This document shows, piece after piece, positions 1-5,489 of a stretch of 6,392 bases of DNA. The stretch covers positions 1 to 6,392 of the forward strand of contig JARFRI010000306.1 of the NCBI GenBank assembly GCA_029287335.1, read 5' to 3'. The position numbers and the translations under genes were made by a program. Positions within the stretch are counted from its first letter, which is position 1. Each line of letters starts with the position of its first letter. Below the pieces are notes generated by a model that saw only the letters and a list, made by a program, of their open reading frames with translations, ran no database searches and had not been told where the DNA came from. The DNA is from Phycisphaera sp. (lineage in GTDB: Bacteria; Planctomycetota; Phycisphaerae; Phycisphaerales; Phycisphaeraceae).

Positions 1-5
1 TGTTC

Positions 6-39
6 GTCTCGTGGGCTCGGAGATGTGTATAAGAGACAG
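6..39 (+). other. Residual Illumina Nextera (Tn5) read-2 adapter, non-genomic
   Basis: These 34 bases match the Nextera read-2 transposase adapter exactly. The 15-base part that begins GTCTCGTG is at 6-20, and the 19-bp Tn5 mosaic end AGATGTGTATAAGAGACAG is at 21-39. The five bases before it (1-5) are probably the end of an index or another adapter remnant. Read in the frame of the downstream gene, the adapter encodes the peptide MGSEMCIRDR, an artefact signature in metagenomic protein sets. Genomic sequence begins at about base 40, so the contig is broken here and no biological start codon should be placed in this stretch. Confidence 0.97.
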
Positions 40-40
40 A

Positions 41-2218
41 CAGCACACCGTCGCAGAGCACATCCACGGCCTGCGCTTCGAACGCCTCACCACGGAACAA
101 CATCACAAGCTCGAAGAACTGGTCATCGCGCTTTCCGCCGGTAGCCGATCACCGATGAAGGCCGGCTATGCGGGCTTTGGAAAAGTCGGCGTCGCGATGC
201 TCGCGTCGGCGGGTGTGATGTTTGTCGCCGCCGTGTGCTGGGGCGTGATGAACAGCTCCATTCAAGCCCAACTGCCCGGGCTCTACAACGCCTTGAGCAG
301 CGTGCCCGAACTCGGCGCGCTGTTGGTCATCGCGGCCGGCGGCTGCGGGCTACTGGGTATCGCCCAGCGCAGCGCGGCGGAACAGGATTTGTCCGACACC
401 CGACGACGCCACCGCGCACAACTCGAACTTGATGAAGTCCGCCAATCACAGAACACACTCAACGGCATCCTCGAGAGCTCCCTCGGCGGCGTATGCGTGC
501 TCGACACCCATCGCGATGAAGCCGGTGCTTTGACGGGCTTTCAGATACAACTCATCAACCCGGCCGGTGAACAGCTCATCGGTAAACCCGAAAAAGAACT
601 CGTCGGCAAGCTGCTCCAAGAAGCGCTGCCCCAGCTCATTGAGCACGAGTTGTACCGCGACCTGCTCTTGATCGTCAAGGAAGACAAGCCGATCCAGAAG
701 AACTATCAGGTCGGCGAAGAAGGCCGGTGGTACCTCGTCGCGATGGTGCCCCTGGCCGACGGTATCGCGGTGACGTTCCTGGACAACACCGAGTCGCAGC
801 GCAACCGACAACAGCTCAAGCATATCGCCTACCACGACGAGCTCACCGGCCTGCCCAACCGTAAGGCCTTGATCGAACACGTCGACTCATCGCTCAAGCG
901 GTGCCGACGCACGCCGGGCCACTATTCCGCCCTGCTGTTCCTGGACTTCGACCGGTTCAAAAACGTCAACGACACACTCGGCCACGAGGCGGGCGACCAA
1001 CTGCTCATCGGCATCGCCGCGCGTTTAAACGAGAACCTGCGTGATGGCGATATGTTCACCACTAACGCGGGGGCCTGCCTGCCCGCCAGGCTCGGCGGCG
1101 ATGAGTTCGTCGTCCTGCTCGACGGCATCCACAGCAAAGAAGACGCACTCATCGTCGCGCGGCGTCTACTGGCCGTCTTCAAAGAGCCGCACCGTATCGC
1201 CGGCACGGACGTCACCTCGACCGCGAGTATCGGCATCGCCATCAACCATGGCGAGTATGAGCAGGCCGAGGACATCCTCCGCGACGCCGACAGCGCGCTA
1301 TACATCGCCAAGCAAAACGGCAAGGCCCGCTACGTCCTCTTCGATCAGGACATGCAGGACAAGCTCATCGAGCGTATCCGCCTGGAGCAAGACCTCCAAC
1401 AAGCGCTCAGCCAAGATCAGCTCTCAATGGTCTATGAGCCGATCATGGACCTGCAGACCGGCAAGCCCGCGGGCTTTGAAGCGCTGCTTCGATGGACTCA
1501 CCCCGTCCACGGCGAGGTCTCACCCGCCGTCTTCATCCCAATCGCCGAGAGTATCAACGCGATCGGCGAGATCGGGCGATGGGTTATTGAACAGGCCTGC
1601 CAGCAACTCGCGGACTGGAAGTCGATGGGGTTAAATGGGCACTTCCTGAATATCAATCTGTCGCGCATCCAACTTTATGATGCCGACCTTGTCCACTTGT
1701 TTGAGAGCCAGATCAAGCACTACGGCCTCAACGCCGAGTCGCTCCGCATCGAGCTGACCGAAACGGCAGTCATGAACGATCTTGACTTCATGGCCGAGCG
1801 TTTGACACAACTCAAAATCCTCGGGGTCGGCCTGGCGCTGGACGACTTCGGCACGGGCTACTCCTCGCTGAGTGTGCTGCACAAGTTGCCCTTTGACACG
1901 CTTAAGATCGACCGCACGTTCCTTGAAGACGCCCGCATCGCGATGATGACAGATAAGACCCACCGGTCGAGCGCGTTCATCGCCACCATCACGCAGTTGG
2001 CCGAACACCTGCGACTGAACGTCATCGCCGAGGGCATCACCGCCCATCAGCAGATCGCCACGCTCCAGGCCCTGTCCTGCCAATACGCTCAGGGCTGGTA
2101 CTTCAGCAAGCCCCTCCATCCCGAGCAAGCCACGCAGATGCTCAAGAACCCAACCCAGCACCCCGCATGCTTGTCCGCCATGTTGGATCCCGAGACGGAT
2201 ATTGATGCGATCGCCTGA
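41..2218 (+). CDS. Membrane-anchored PAS-GGDEF-EAL cyclic-di-GMP turnover protein, 5' partial
   Basis: The protein combines a diguanylate cyclase (GGDEF) domain, which makes c-di-GMP from GTP, with an EAL phosphodiesterase, which hydrolyses it to pGpG. Residue numbers count the in-frame GTG at base 11, inside the adapter, as 1; genomic residues start near 11. Residues 11-46 resemble the last strand and helix of a PilZ domain (GLRFERLTTEQHHKLEEL). Two membrane segments follow (about 59-79 and 99-117) around a short loop, then a charged probable coiled coil (about 119-148), a PAS-like domain (about 149-262), GGDEF (about 271-435) and EAL (about 450-710). The GGDEF domain keeps D312, N320, D321 and an intact GGDEF at 362-366. 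The EAL domain keeps E490-A-L, the ELTE motif, DDFGTGYSSL from 611, LKID and AEG (E674), so both activities look possible. An extra segment lies between RDGD (344-347) and GGDEF. The gene continues off the 5' end. The internal ATG at residue 48 lacks a good ribosome binding site and is probably not the start. Stop is TGA at 2216-2218. Confidence 0.95.
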   Translation, partial: QHTVAEHIHGLRFERLTTEQHHKLEELVIALSAGSRSPMKAGYAGFGKVGVAMLASAGVMFVAAVCWGVMNSSIQAQLPGLYNALSSVPELGALLVIAAGGCGLLGIAQRSAAEQDLSDTRRRHRAQLELDEVRQSQNTLNGILESSLGGVCVLDTHRDEAGALTGFQIQLINPAGEQLIGKPEKELVGKLLQEALPQLIEHELYRDLLLIVKEDKPIQKNYQVGEEGRWYLVAMVPLADGIAVTFLDNTESQRNRQQLKHIAYHDELTGLPNRKALIEHVDSSLKRCRRTPGHYSALLFLDFDRFKNVNDTLGHEAGDQLLIGIAARLNENLRDGDMFTTNAGACLPARLGGDEFVVLLDGIHSKEDALIVARRLLAVFKEPHRIAGTDVTSTASIGIAINHGEYEQAEDILRDADSALYIAKQNGKARYVLFDQDMQDKLIERIRLEQDLQQALSQDQLSMVYEPIMDLQTGKPAGFEALLRWTHPVHGEVSPAVFIPIAESINAIGEIGRWVIEQACQQLADWKSMGLNGHFLNINLSRIQLYDADLVHLFESQIKHYGLNAESLRIELTETAVMNDLDFMAERLTQLKILGVGLALDDFGTGYSSLSVLHKLPFDTLKIDRTFLEDARIAMMTDKTHRSSAFIATITQLAEHLRLNVIAEGITAHQQIATLQALSCQYAQGWYFSKPLHPEQATQMLKNPTQHPACLSAMLDPETDIDAIA

Positions 2219-2263
2219 TTTATACAGTTGTTTCATATCTTCGTTTTAACTGGCCTGAACAAC

Positions 2264-2310
2264 AGAATCTAAAGCAAAGAAGCTATTTTCGGCTTCTCAA
2301 AACAGATTCT
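2264..2310 (-). terminator. Nested hairpin in convergent gap, possible terminator of the channel gene
   Basis: An outer 7-bp stem (AGAATCT 2264-2270 with AGATTCT 2304-2310) encloses a 6-bp stem (AGAAGC 2278-2283 with GCTTCT 2292-2297) around an 8-nt loop. Read on the minus strand, the inner stem is followed by TTTGCTTT, which makes it a plausible though imperfect intrinsic terminator for the channel gene ending at 2371. On the plus strand no T-run follows, so it is a poorer terminator for the GGDEF-EAL gene. The stems are A/T-rich, so the call is tentative. Confidence 0.4.
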
Positions 2311-2337
2311 ATCCTCATCCTCCGACACACTGTGAAC

Positions 2338-2351
2338 GAAACAGCTGTTTC
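2338..2351. repeat. 14-bp perfect palindrome GAAACAGCTGTTTC
   Basis: A perfect 14-bp DNA palindrome lies 19 bp beyond the channel stop codon. Its right part, ACAGCTGTTTCA (2341-2352), recurs with one mismatch as ACAGTTGTTTCA at 2224-2235, just after the stop codon of the GGDEF-EAL gene. It could be a protein-binding site, part of a transcript end, or chance in A/T-rich sequence. Nothing in the sequence assigns a function. Confidence 0.4.
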
Positions 2352-2370
2352 AATCAGGGGGATATTAATT

Positions 2371-2880
2371 TCAAGGAATTGATTTAATGTCGAAGTCTCG
2401 GGCGAAGATCCGCTGCATGATCAGGAAGGTGAATGATGCGGACCAGGTGATCAGCACCAGCCCGGCCAAGGCCTCGATCCCGACCAGCATCCGCACCGGG
2501 CCCAAAGGCGCGATGTCCCCGAAGCCCACGGTCGTGTACACCGTGAGCGAGAAATACAGGGTGTCACCAAAGCTCGCGTCGTAATCCCCGGCCAGCCGGC
2601 CCGCATGGGTCGGGTGAATCAGGAAGACAAGCCTGTACGCCAACGCGAAAACCGCCGCCTCAATTAAGTGCGCTAAGAGCAGGACCAGCACCATCACAAT
2701 CAGCAACGGCCGCGATCGGCGGTTGGCCTTGCGATGCAGCACCGTCACCAGCAGCCGAATCGTCTCGTAGTGAATCCCCACACACACCAGCGTCACACCC
2801 GCCGCGATCCCAAGCACCGCCCAGGTCAGACCGGGGTGCTCACCCGAAAAACAAAGCAGGCTCATTCCGTGATGCACCAT
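2371..2880 (-). CDS. Small K+-channel-like membrane protein (Ion_trans_2 pore)
   Basis: This 169-residue protein carries a potassium-channel pore module of the two-TM ion channel family (PF07885 type). A pore helix at about 107-116 (TLYFSLTVYT) leads into the selectivity filter TVGFGD at 117-122, followed by an inner helix at about 131-155. Two more hydrophobic segments precede the pore (about 19-37 and 58-84), separated by a basic loop (HRKANRRSR), so three membrane helices plus a re-entrant pore loop are predicted. There is no C-terminal RCK/TrkA_N regulatory domain, because the protein stops 14 residues after the last helix. Functional channels of this family are tetramers; ion selectivity here is inferred from the filter alone. 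The ATG at 2878-2880 is chosen because AGAGGA lies 9 nt upstream (2890-2895); an in-frame ATG at 2863-2865 is the alternative. The gene starts 33 nt after the yicC stop on the same strand and is probably co-transcribed with it. Confidence 0.85.
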   Translation of the reverse strand: MVHHGMSLLCFSGEHPGLTWAVLGIAAGVTLVCVGIHYETIRLLVTVLHRKANRRSRPLLIVMVLVLLLAHLIEAAVFALAYRLVFLIHPTHAGRLAGDYDASFGDTLYFSLTVYTTVGFGDIAPLGPVRMLVGIEALAGLVLITWSASFTFLIMQRIFARDFDIKSIP

Positions 2881-2898
2881 CTGCAGGGTTCCTCTTTT

Positions 2899-2933
2899 AG
2901 GTACAGAGCGTCGCTACTCCACGTTCTGTACCT
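2899..2933 (-). promoter_or_regulatory. Intercistronic hairpin across the yicC stop codon
   Basis: A perfect 9-bp inverted repeat, AGGTACAGA (2899-2907) with TCTGTACCT (2925-2933), has a 17-nt loop that contains the yicC stop codon (2914-2916). In the minus-strand mRNA the stem ends only 3 nt before the AGAGGA ribosome binding site of the channel gene. Ribosomes finishing yicC would melt it, so it could link translation of the two genes or set mRNA stability between them. It is not followed by a U-run, so it is not a typical terminator. The structure is seen in the sequence; the role is inferred. Confidence 0.5.
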
Positions 2934-3807
2934 GCTCTTTGATCCGATCGATCGCGCTCTTGAGCTCAACCACGCATCGGCTGATCTGGGCGTCGTTACA
3001 CTTGCTGCCGATCGTGTTCGACTCGCGCAGCATCTCCTGGGCCAGGAAGTCCAGGGTTCGGCCCGCAGGCTCGTCCGCCTCGGCCGCCAAGACCTCGCGG
3101 AACTGATCGACGTGACCGCCGAGCCGAGTGATCTCCTCGCTGATGTCCGCGCGATCTGCAAAGACCGCAACTTCCTTAAGCAAGTCCGGCTCGTTAATTT
3201 TCAACTCCGCCTTGGCCAGCAGTTCGCCGACACGCTTGGACAGCTTGTCGTGGTACTCGTTGATCACCAGCGGCGCACGCTCGCCAATCACCGACAAGCG
3301 GTCCATGATCACCACCAACTGCTTGGACAGATCGTCCGCCAGCGCGGCTCCCTCGACGATCCGCATCTGCTTAAGTTTATTGAGCGACTTCTTGAGCAAG
3401 CCCATCACGATCGGCCGAGCCTCTTCAACGATCTTCTGGTCATCCACCGCAGGCTGAAGCACCCCGGGCAGGGCCAACAACTGCGTTAAATCGATCTGCA
3501 CCGATTGGTCGTGGATCTTGCTGCGAACGGTCTCGAGGTGATCCATATACGACAGCAGGACCTTCTCGTTGACCCCCGATGCGGCGCGTTCATCATCGAT
3601 CTTCAGCTTCATCGTCAGCACGAATGAGCCCCGGGCAACGCTCTTGCGCAGCGCCTGCTCGAGTTCGGCTTCGAGGCTGGTGATCTCCTCGGGCAGCCGA
3701 CAGGAGAGCTTGAAAAACTTGTTGTTAAGGCTACGCAACTCCATCGAGAAGCCGATGCCGTTGGCCCCGGCCGATGCCTCCCCGAAGCCTGTCATGGAAT
3801 GGATCAT
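2914..3807 (-). CDS. yicC: YicC/YloC family endoribonuclease
   Basis: The 297-residue product has both halves of the YicC family. The N-terminus MIHSMTGFGEA, followed by ELRSLNNKFFKLSCRLPEE, is the YicC_N domain (PF03755). The C-terminal third contains GRTLDFLAQEMLRESNTIGSK and ends in IKEQVQNVE, the DUF1732 (PF08340) signature. Length fits the family, usually about 290 residues. Characterised members are cytoplasmic RNases; E. coli YicC takes part in decay of the small RNA RyhB. The start is set at ATG 3805-3807 because the family begins exactly at MI.SMTGFG; a longer in-frame reading from 3861 adds 18 residues without family similarity and would overlap the candidate promoter. The ribosome binding site is weak (AAGG, 3817-3820, 9 nt away). 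The gene lies after the secG terminator, so it needs its own promoter, and it is followed at 33 nt by the channel gene. Confidence 0.93.
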   Translation of the reverse strand: MIHSMTGFGEASAGANGIGFSMELRSLNNKFFKLSCRLPEEITSLEAELEQALRKSVARGSFVLTMKLKIDDERAASGVNEKVLLSYMDHLETVRSKIHDQSVQIDLTQLLALPGVLQPAVDDQKIVEEARPIVMGLLKKSLNKLKQMRIVEGAALADDLSKQLVVIMDRLSVIGERAPLVINEYHDKLSKRVGELLAKAELKINEPDLLKEVAVFADRADISEEITRLGGHVDQFREVLAAEADEPAGRTLDFLAQEMLRESNTIGSKCNDAQISRCVVELKSAIDRIKEQVQNVE

Positions 3808-3841
3808 GGAGAGATGCCTTGGAGTAGTGAACGCGTGAGCG

Positions 3842-3859
3842 GGCATCATACAAGATGCC
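3842..3859 (-). promoter_or_regulatory. Candidate yicC promoter -10 region with overlapping inverted repeat
   Basis: On the minus strand, TATGAT (3845-3850) is a fair -10 box 37 bp upstream of the yicC start. No good -35 box lies at 16-18 bp. A 6-bp inverted repeat, GGCATC (3842-3847) with GATGCC (3854-3859), overlaps it. A promoter is expected here because a terminator ends the upstream transcript at 3886-3911, but the exact boxes are uncertain. Confidence 0.3.
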
Positions 3860-3878
3860 AATCGATCAACGACGTCTT

Positions 3879-3911
3879 AAATAAACGAGCCAAGGCAAAT
3901 GCCCTGGCTCG
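3879..3911 (-). terminator. Rho-independent terminator of the tpiA-secG unit
   Basis: On the minus strand a strong hairpin is followed by TTTATTT. The stem pairs CGAGCCA (3886-3892) with TGGCTCG (3905-3911); after one A/C mismatch, GGC pairs with GCC around an AAAT loop. It lies 57 bp past the secG stop codon and faces the right way to end the tpiA-secG transcript. On the plus strand no T-run follows the stem. Confidence 0.85.
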
Positions 3912-3968
3912 CATGACCATACGTTATATCAAGCCGCTGCCTTACGACAGCCACACGACGGGATGCGA

Positions 3969-4478
3969 TCACTCGGTCGCTTCAGCAGGCACCGGTGTTT
4001 CCGCGTCGGCTTCAACTTCGGTCTCGACTTCTTCAGCCGAGTCCGTATCGGGTGCCGTTTCGGGCGCTGGCTCAACTTCGAGTTCTGGTTCGACGACGGG
4101 CTCTGGCTCAACGTCCACGACCGGCACAGGATCCGCACCGTCGGCCGGTTCCAACACCGCCGGTTCCTCAGGCAATTCATCGCCAGCGTTGATCGCCAGC
4201 GTCATCGAGCAGGCCAGGCCTAAGAAGATCAGGAAGCAGATGACCGTGACAACGGTGAGCACGTTACCGATGCCGCCGCCGACGAACGCCTGGCTTGAGC
4301 CGCCGCCCGCACCACCGCCGAACGCGCCGGACAGGCCCCCGCCCTTGGGCTTCTGGATCAGCACGACGAGCATCATGATGACGCAGATCGCGGTGAAGCC
4401 GATGGCCATAAGCCAGATTGCTGCGCCGGGCGCTTCGCCGCGGGCCAGGAGTTGTAGAGTTGTTGGAAGAGCTTGCAT
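3969..4478 (-). CDS. secG: SecG preprotein translocase subunit with long acidic C-terminal tail
   Basis: SecG is the small, non-essential subunit of the SecYEG protein-export channel in the inner membrane. The 169-residue product has the standard layout: TM1 (about 19-42), a cytoplasmic loop QKPKGGGLSGAFGGGAGGG with further Gly/Ser (42-69), and TM2 (about 70-94). Usual SecG proteins are roughly 75-120 residues; the excess is a low-complexity tail (96-169) rich in E, D, P, V and A, with 26 acidic residues and no Lys or Arg. The start is ATG 4476-4478, 40 nt after the tpiA stop, with AAGGA (4489-4493) 10 nt upstream. A longer in-frame reading from 4556 would overlap the end of tpiA with unrelated basic sequence and is rejected. 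The order tpiA then secG is common in bacteria. An intrinsic terminator follows. Confidence 0.93.
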   Translation of the reverse strand: MQALPTTLQLLARGEAPGAAIWLMAIGFTAICVIMMLVVLIQKPKGGGLSGAFGGGAGGGSSQAFVGGGIGNVLTVVTVICFLIFLGLACSMTLAINAGDELPEEPAVLEPADGADPVPVVDVEPEPVVEPELEVEPAPETAPDTDSAEEVETEVEADAETPVPAEATE

Positions 4479-4518
4479 CGCTTGTTGTTCCTTGCTTTCG
4501 CTGGTCTTTGCCAGTCTA

Positions 4519-5292
4519 TTAGACCGTTGCCGCCGCGGCTTGAATAATCCCGGCAAAGTCGTCCGCTTTCAGCGACGCCCCGCCAATTAAACCACCATCG
4601 ATATCCGTCTGAGCCAAAAGCTCCGCCGCGTTGCCCGGCTTCATCGATCCGCCGTATTGGATCCGCACGCCGTCGGCGACGGCCTGATCGAACATAAACG
4701 CGATCGCCTGGCGGATCACCATGTGTGCCCGCTGCGCATCATCAGGGGTTGCTGTCTTACCCGTGCCGATCGCCCAGACTGGCTCGTACGCGATCGTGAC
4801 GCGCTTCATTTGTTCGTCGCTAACACCCGCCAGGCCGTAGCCCAGTTGGCCGGTGTTGATGGAGTCGGTCTTGTCTGCTTCGCGCTGTTCGATCGTTTCG
4901 CCCACCGCGAGGATGACGTCCATGCCTGCCTCAAGAGCCGCGAGGACCTTGTCATTGATCAGCGGGTCGGTCTCGCCGATGACGTGGCGACGCTCGGAGT
5001 GGCCGACGAGCACGGTGCTGACGCCGCAGTCCTGCAGCATGGACAGCGATACTTCGCCGGTGAACGCACCGTTGGACTGTGTGTACACATCCTGGGCTCC
5101 TACCGCGATTGGCGCCCCCTTCTCGTGCAGCACCGTGGCGACCGGCAAGAGGTACGGGAACGCCGGGAACACCGCGATCTGCACGCTGTCTCCGGTAATC
5201 TTGTCCGCCAGGGCCAGGGCCAGATCGACCGCCTCGCCTTGGTGCAGGTTCATCTTCCAGTTGCCGCCGATAAACGGCCTACGGGTACTCAA
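4519..5292 (-). CDS. tpiA: Triose-phosphate isomerase
   Basis: This cytoplasmic glycolytic and gluconeogenic enzyme interconverts dihydroxyacetone phosphate and glyceraldehyde 3-phosphate. The 257-residue protein is full length for the family. Catalytic residues are visible: N11 and K13 in GGNWKMN, H98 in GHSERR, and E170 in AYEPVW, followed by the phosphate-gripping loop 6 (AIGTGKTA) and the phosphate-binding YGGS (213-216) and IGGASL. One departure is A129 in LAVGE, where most TIMs have a conserved Cys. The start is TTG (minus strand, 5290-5292): GGAG lies 6 nt upstream (5299-5302), the MSTRRPFIGGNWKMN spacing is normal, and an in-frame TGA ten codons upstream leaves no ATG. The gene heads the tpiA-secG unit and is divergent from the prepilin gene. 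Confidence 0.97.
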   Translation of the reverse strand: MSTRRPFIGGNWKMNLHQGEAVDLALALADKITGDSVQIAVFPAFPYLLPVATVLHEKGAPIAVGAQDVYTQSNGAFTGEVSLSMLQDCGVSTVLVGHSERRHVIGETDPLINDKVLAALEAGMDVILAVGETIEQREADKTDSINTGQLGYGLAGVSDEQMKRVTIAYEPVWAIGTGKTATPDDAQRAHMVIRQAIAFMFDQAVADGVRIQYGGSMKPGNAAELLAQTDIDGGLIGGASLKADDFAGIIQAAAATV

Positions 5293-5354
5293 GGTCAGCT
5301 CCAGTCTATTTAGTCCAAATCAGCTGCGCGGACCAACTCACACGCGAATCGGAG

Positions 5355-5360
5355 ATTATA
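5355..5360 (-). promoter_or_regulatory. Candidate tpiA promoter -10 box (TATAAT)
   Basis: A perfect TATAAT consensus -10 box on the minus strand lies 62 bp upstream of the tpiA start codon and would give a leader of roughly 55 nt. The sequence at the -35 spacing is G/C-rich and does not resemble TTGACA, so an activator or an alternative promoter may be involved. Confidence 0.45.
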
Positions 5361-5414
5361 GCGAAATCCGCGCTACGGCACGGCCCATTTAGCGTCGCCC
5401 TGTGCCATTACGCG

Positions 5415-5483
5415 TAAAAAGCAAAATTTTCCTAAATTAACACATTATTGCTATTGAATCCGGGTCAGTAGTTCGGTTATGCT
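5415..5483 (+). promoter_or_regulatory. Candidate promoter for the prepilin leader with A/T-rich upstream element
   Basis: On the plus strand TTGAAT (5454-5459) and TATGCT (5478-5483) are separated by 18 bp. Each matches the sigma-70 consensus at four of six positions. An A/T tract (about 5415-5450, with AAAATTTT and TAAATTAA) lies directly upstream and could act as an UP element. Transcription would start near 5490, leaving a leader of about 258 nt before the prepilin ATG. Confidence 0.4.
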
Positions 5484-5489
5484 ACGACA

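Noticed and set aside
1631..2236. A 201-codon minus-strand frame opposite the EAL domain
   Set aside because: It lies wholly antisense to an intact, motif-rich EAL coding region and has no recognisable domain. High G/C content readily gives such shadow frames.
2248..2252. CAGTT (2225-2229)/AACTG stem after the GGDEF-EAL stop as a terminator
   Set aside because: The stem is only five base pairs with an 18-nt loop and no T-run, so it does not stand out from chance.
2734..3489. A 251-codon plus-strand frame opposite yicC
   Set aside because: It overlaps a clear YicC family gene on the other strand and the start of the channel gene. It has no ribosome binding site or domain and is rich in His, Arg and Leu as expected of a shadow frame.
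4011..4130. Tandem DNA repeats on the plus strand (CAACTTCG, GGCTC-type units)
   Set aside because: They are explained by repeated acidic/proline codons of the SecG tail. The units are irregular and have no spacer structure of a CRISPR or minisatellite.
3799..4590. A 263-codon plus-strand Ser/Thr/Gly-rich frame that looks like a surface protein
   Set aside because: It is the antisense of the secG acidic tail and Gly-rich loop. Its Ser/Thr/Gly repeats are reverse complements of Glu/Pro/Val/Ala codons, and it crosses the secG terminator and promoter region.
4657..5392. Long plus-strand frames opposite tpiA
   Set aside because: They are antisense to a complete triose-phosphate isomerase with all catalytic motifs and carry no recognisable domain.
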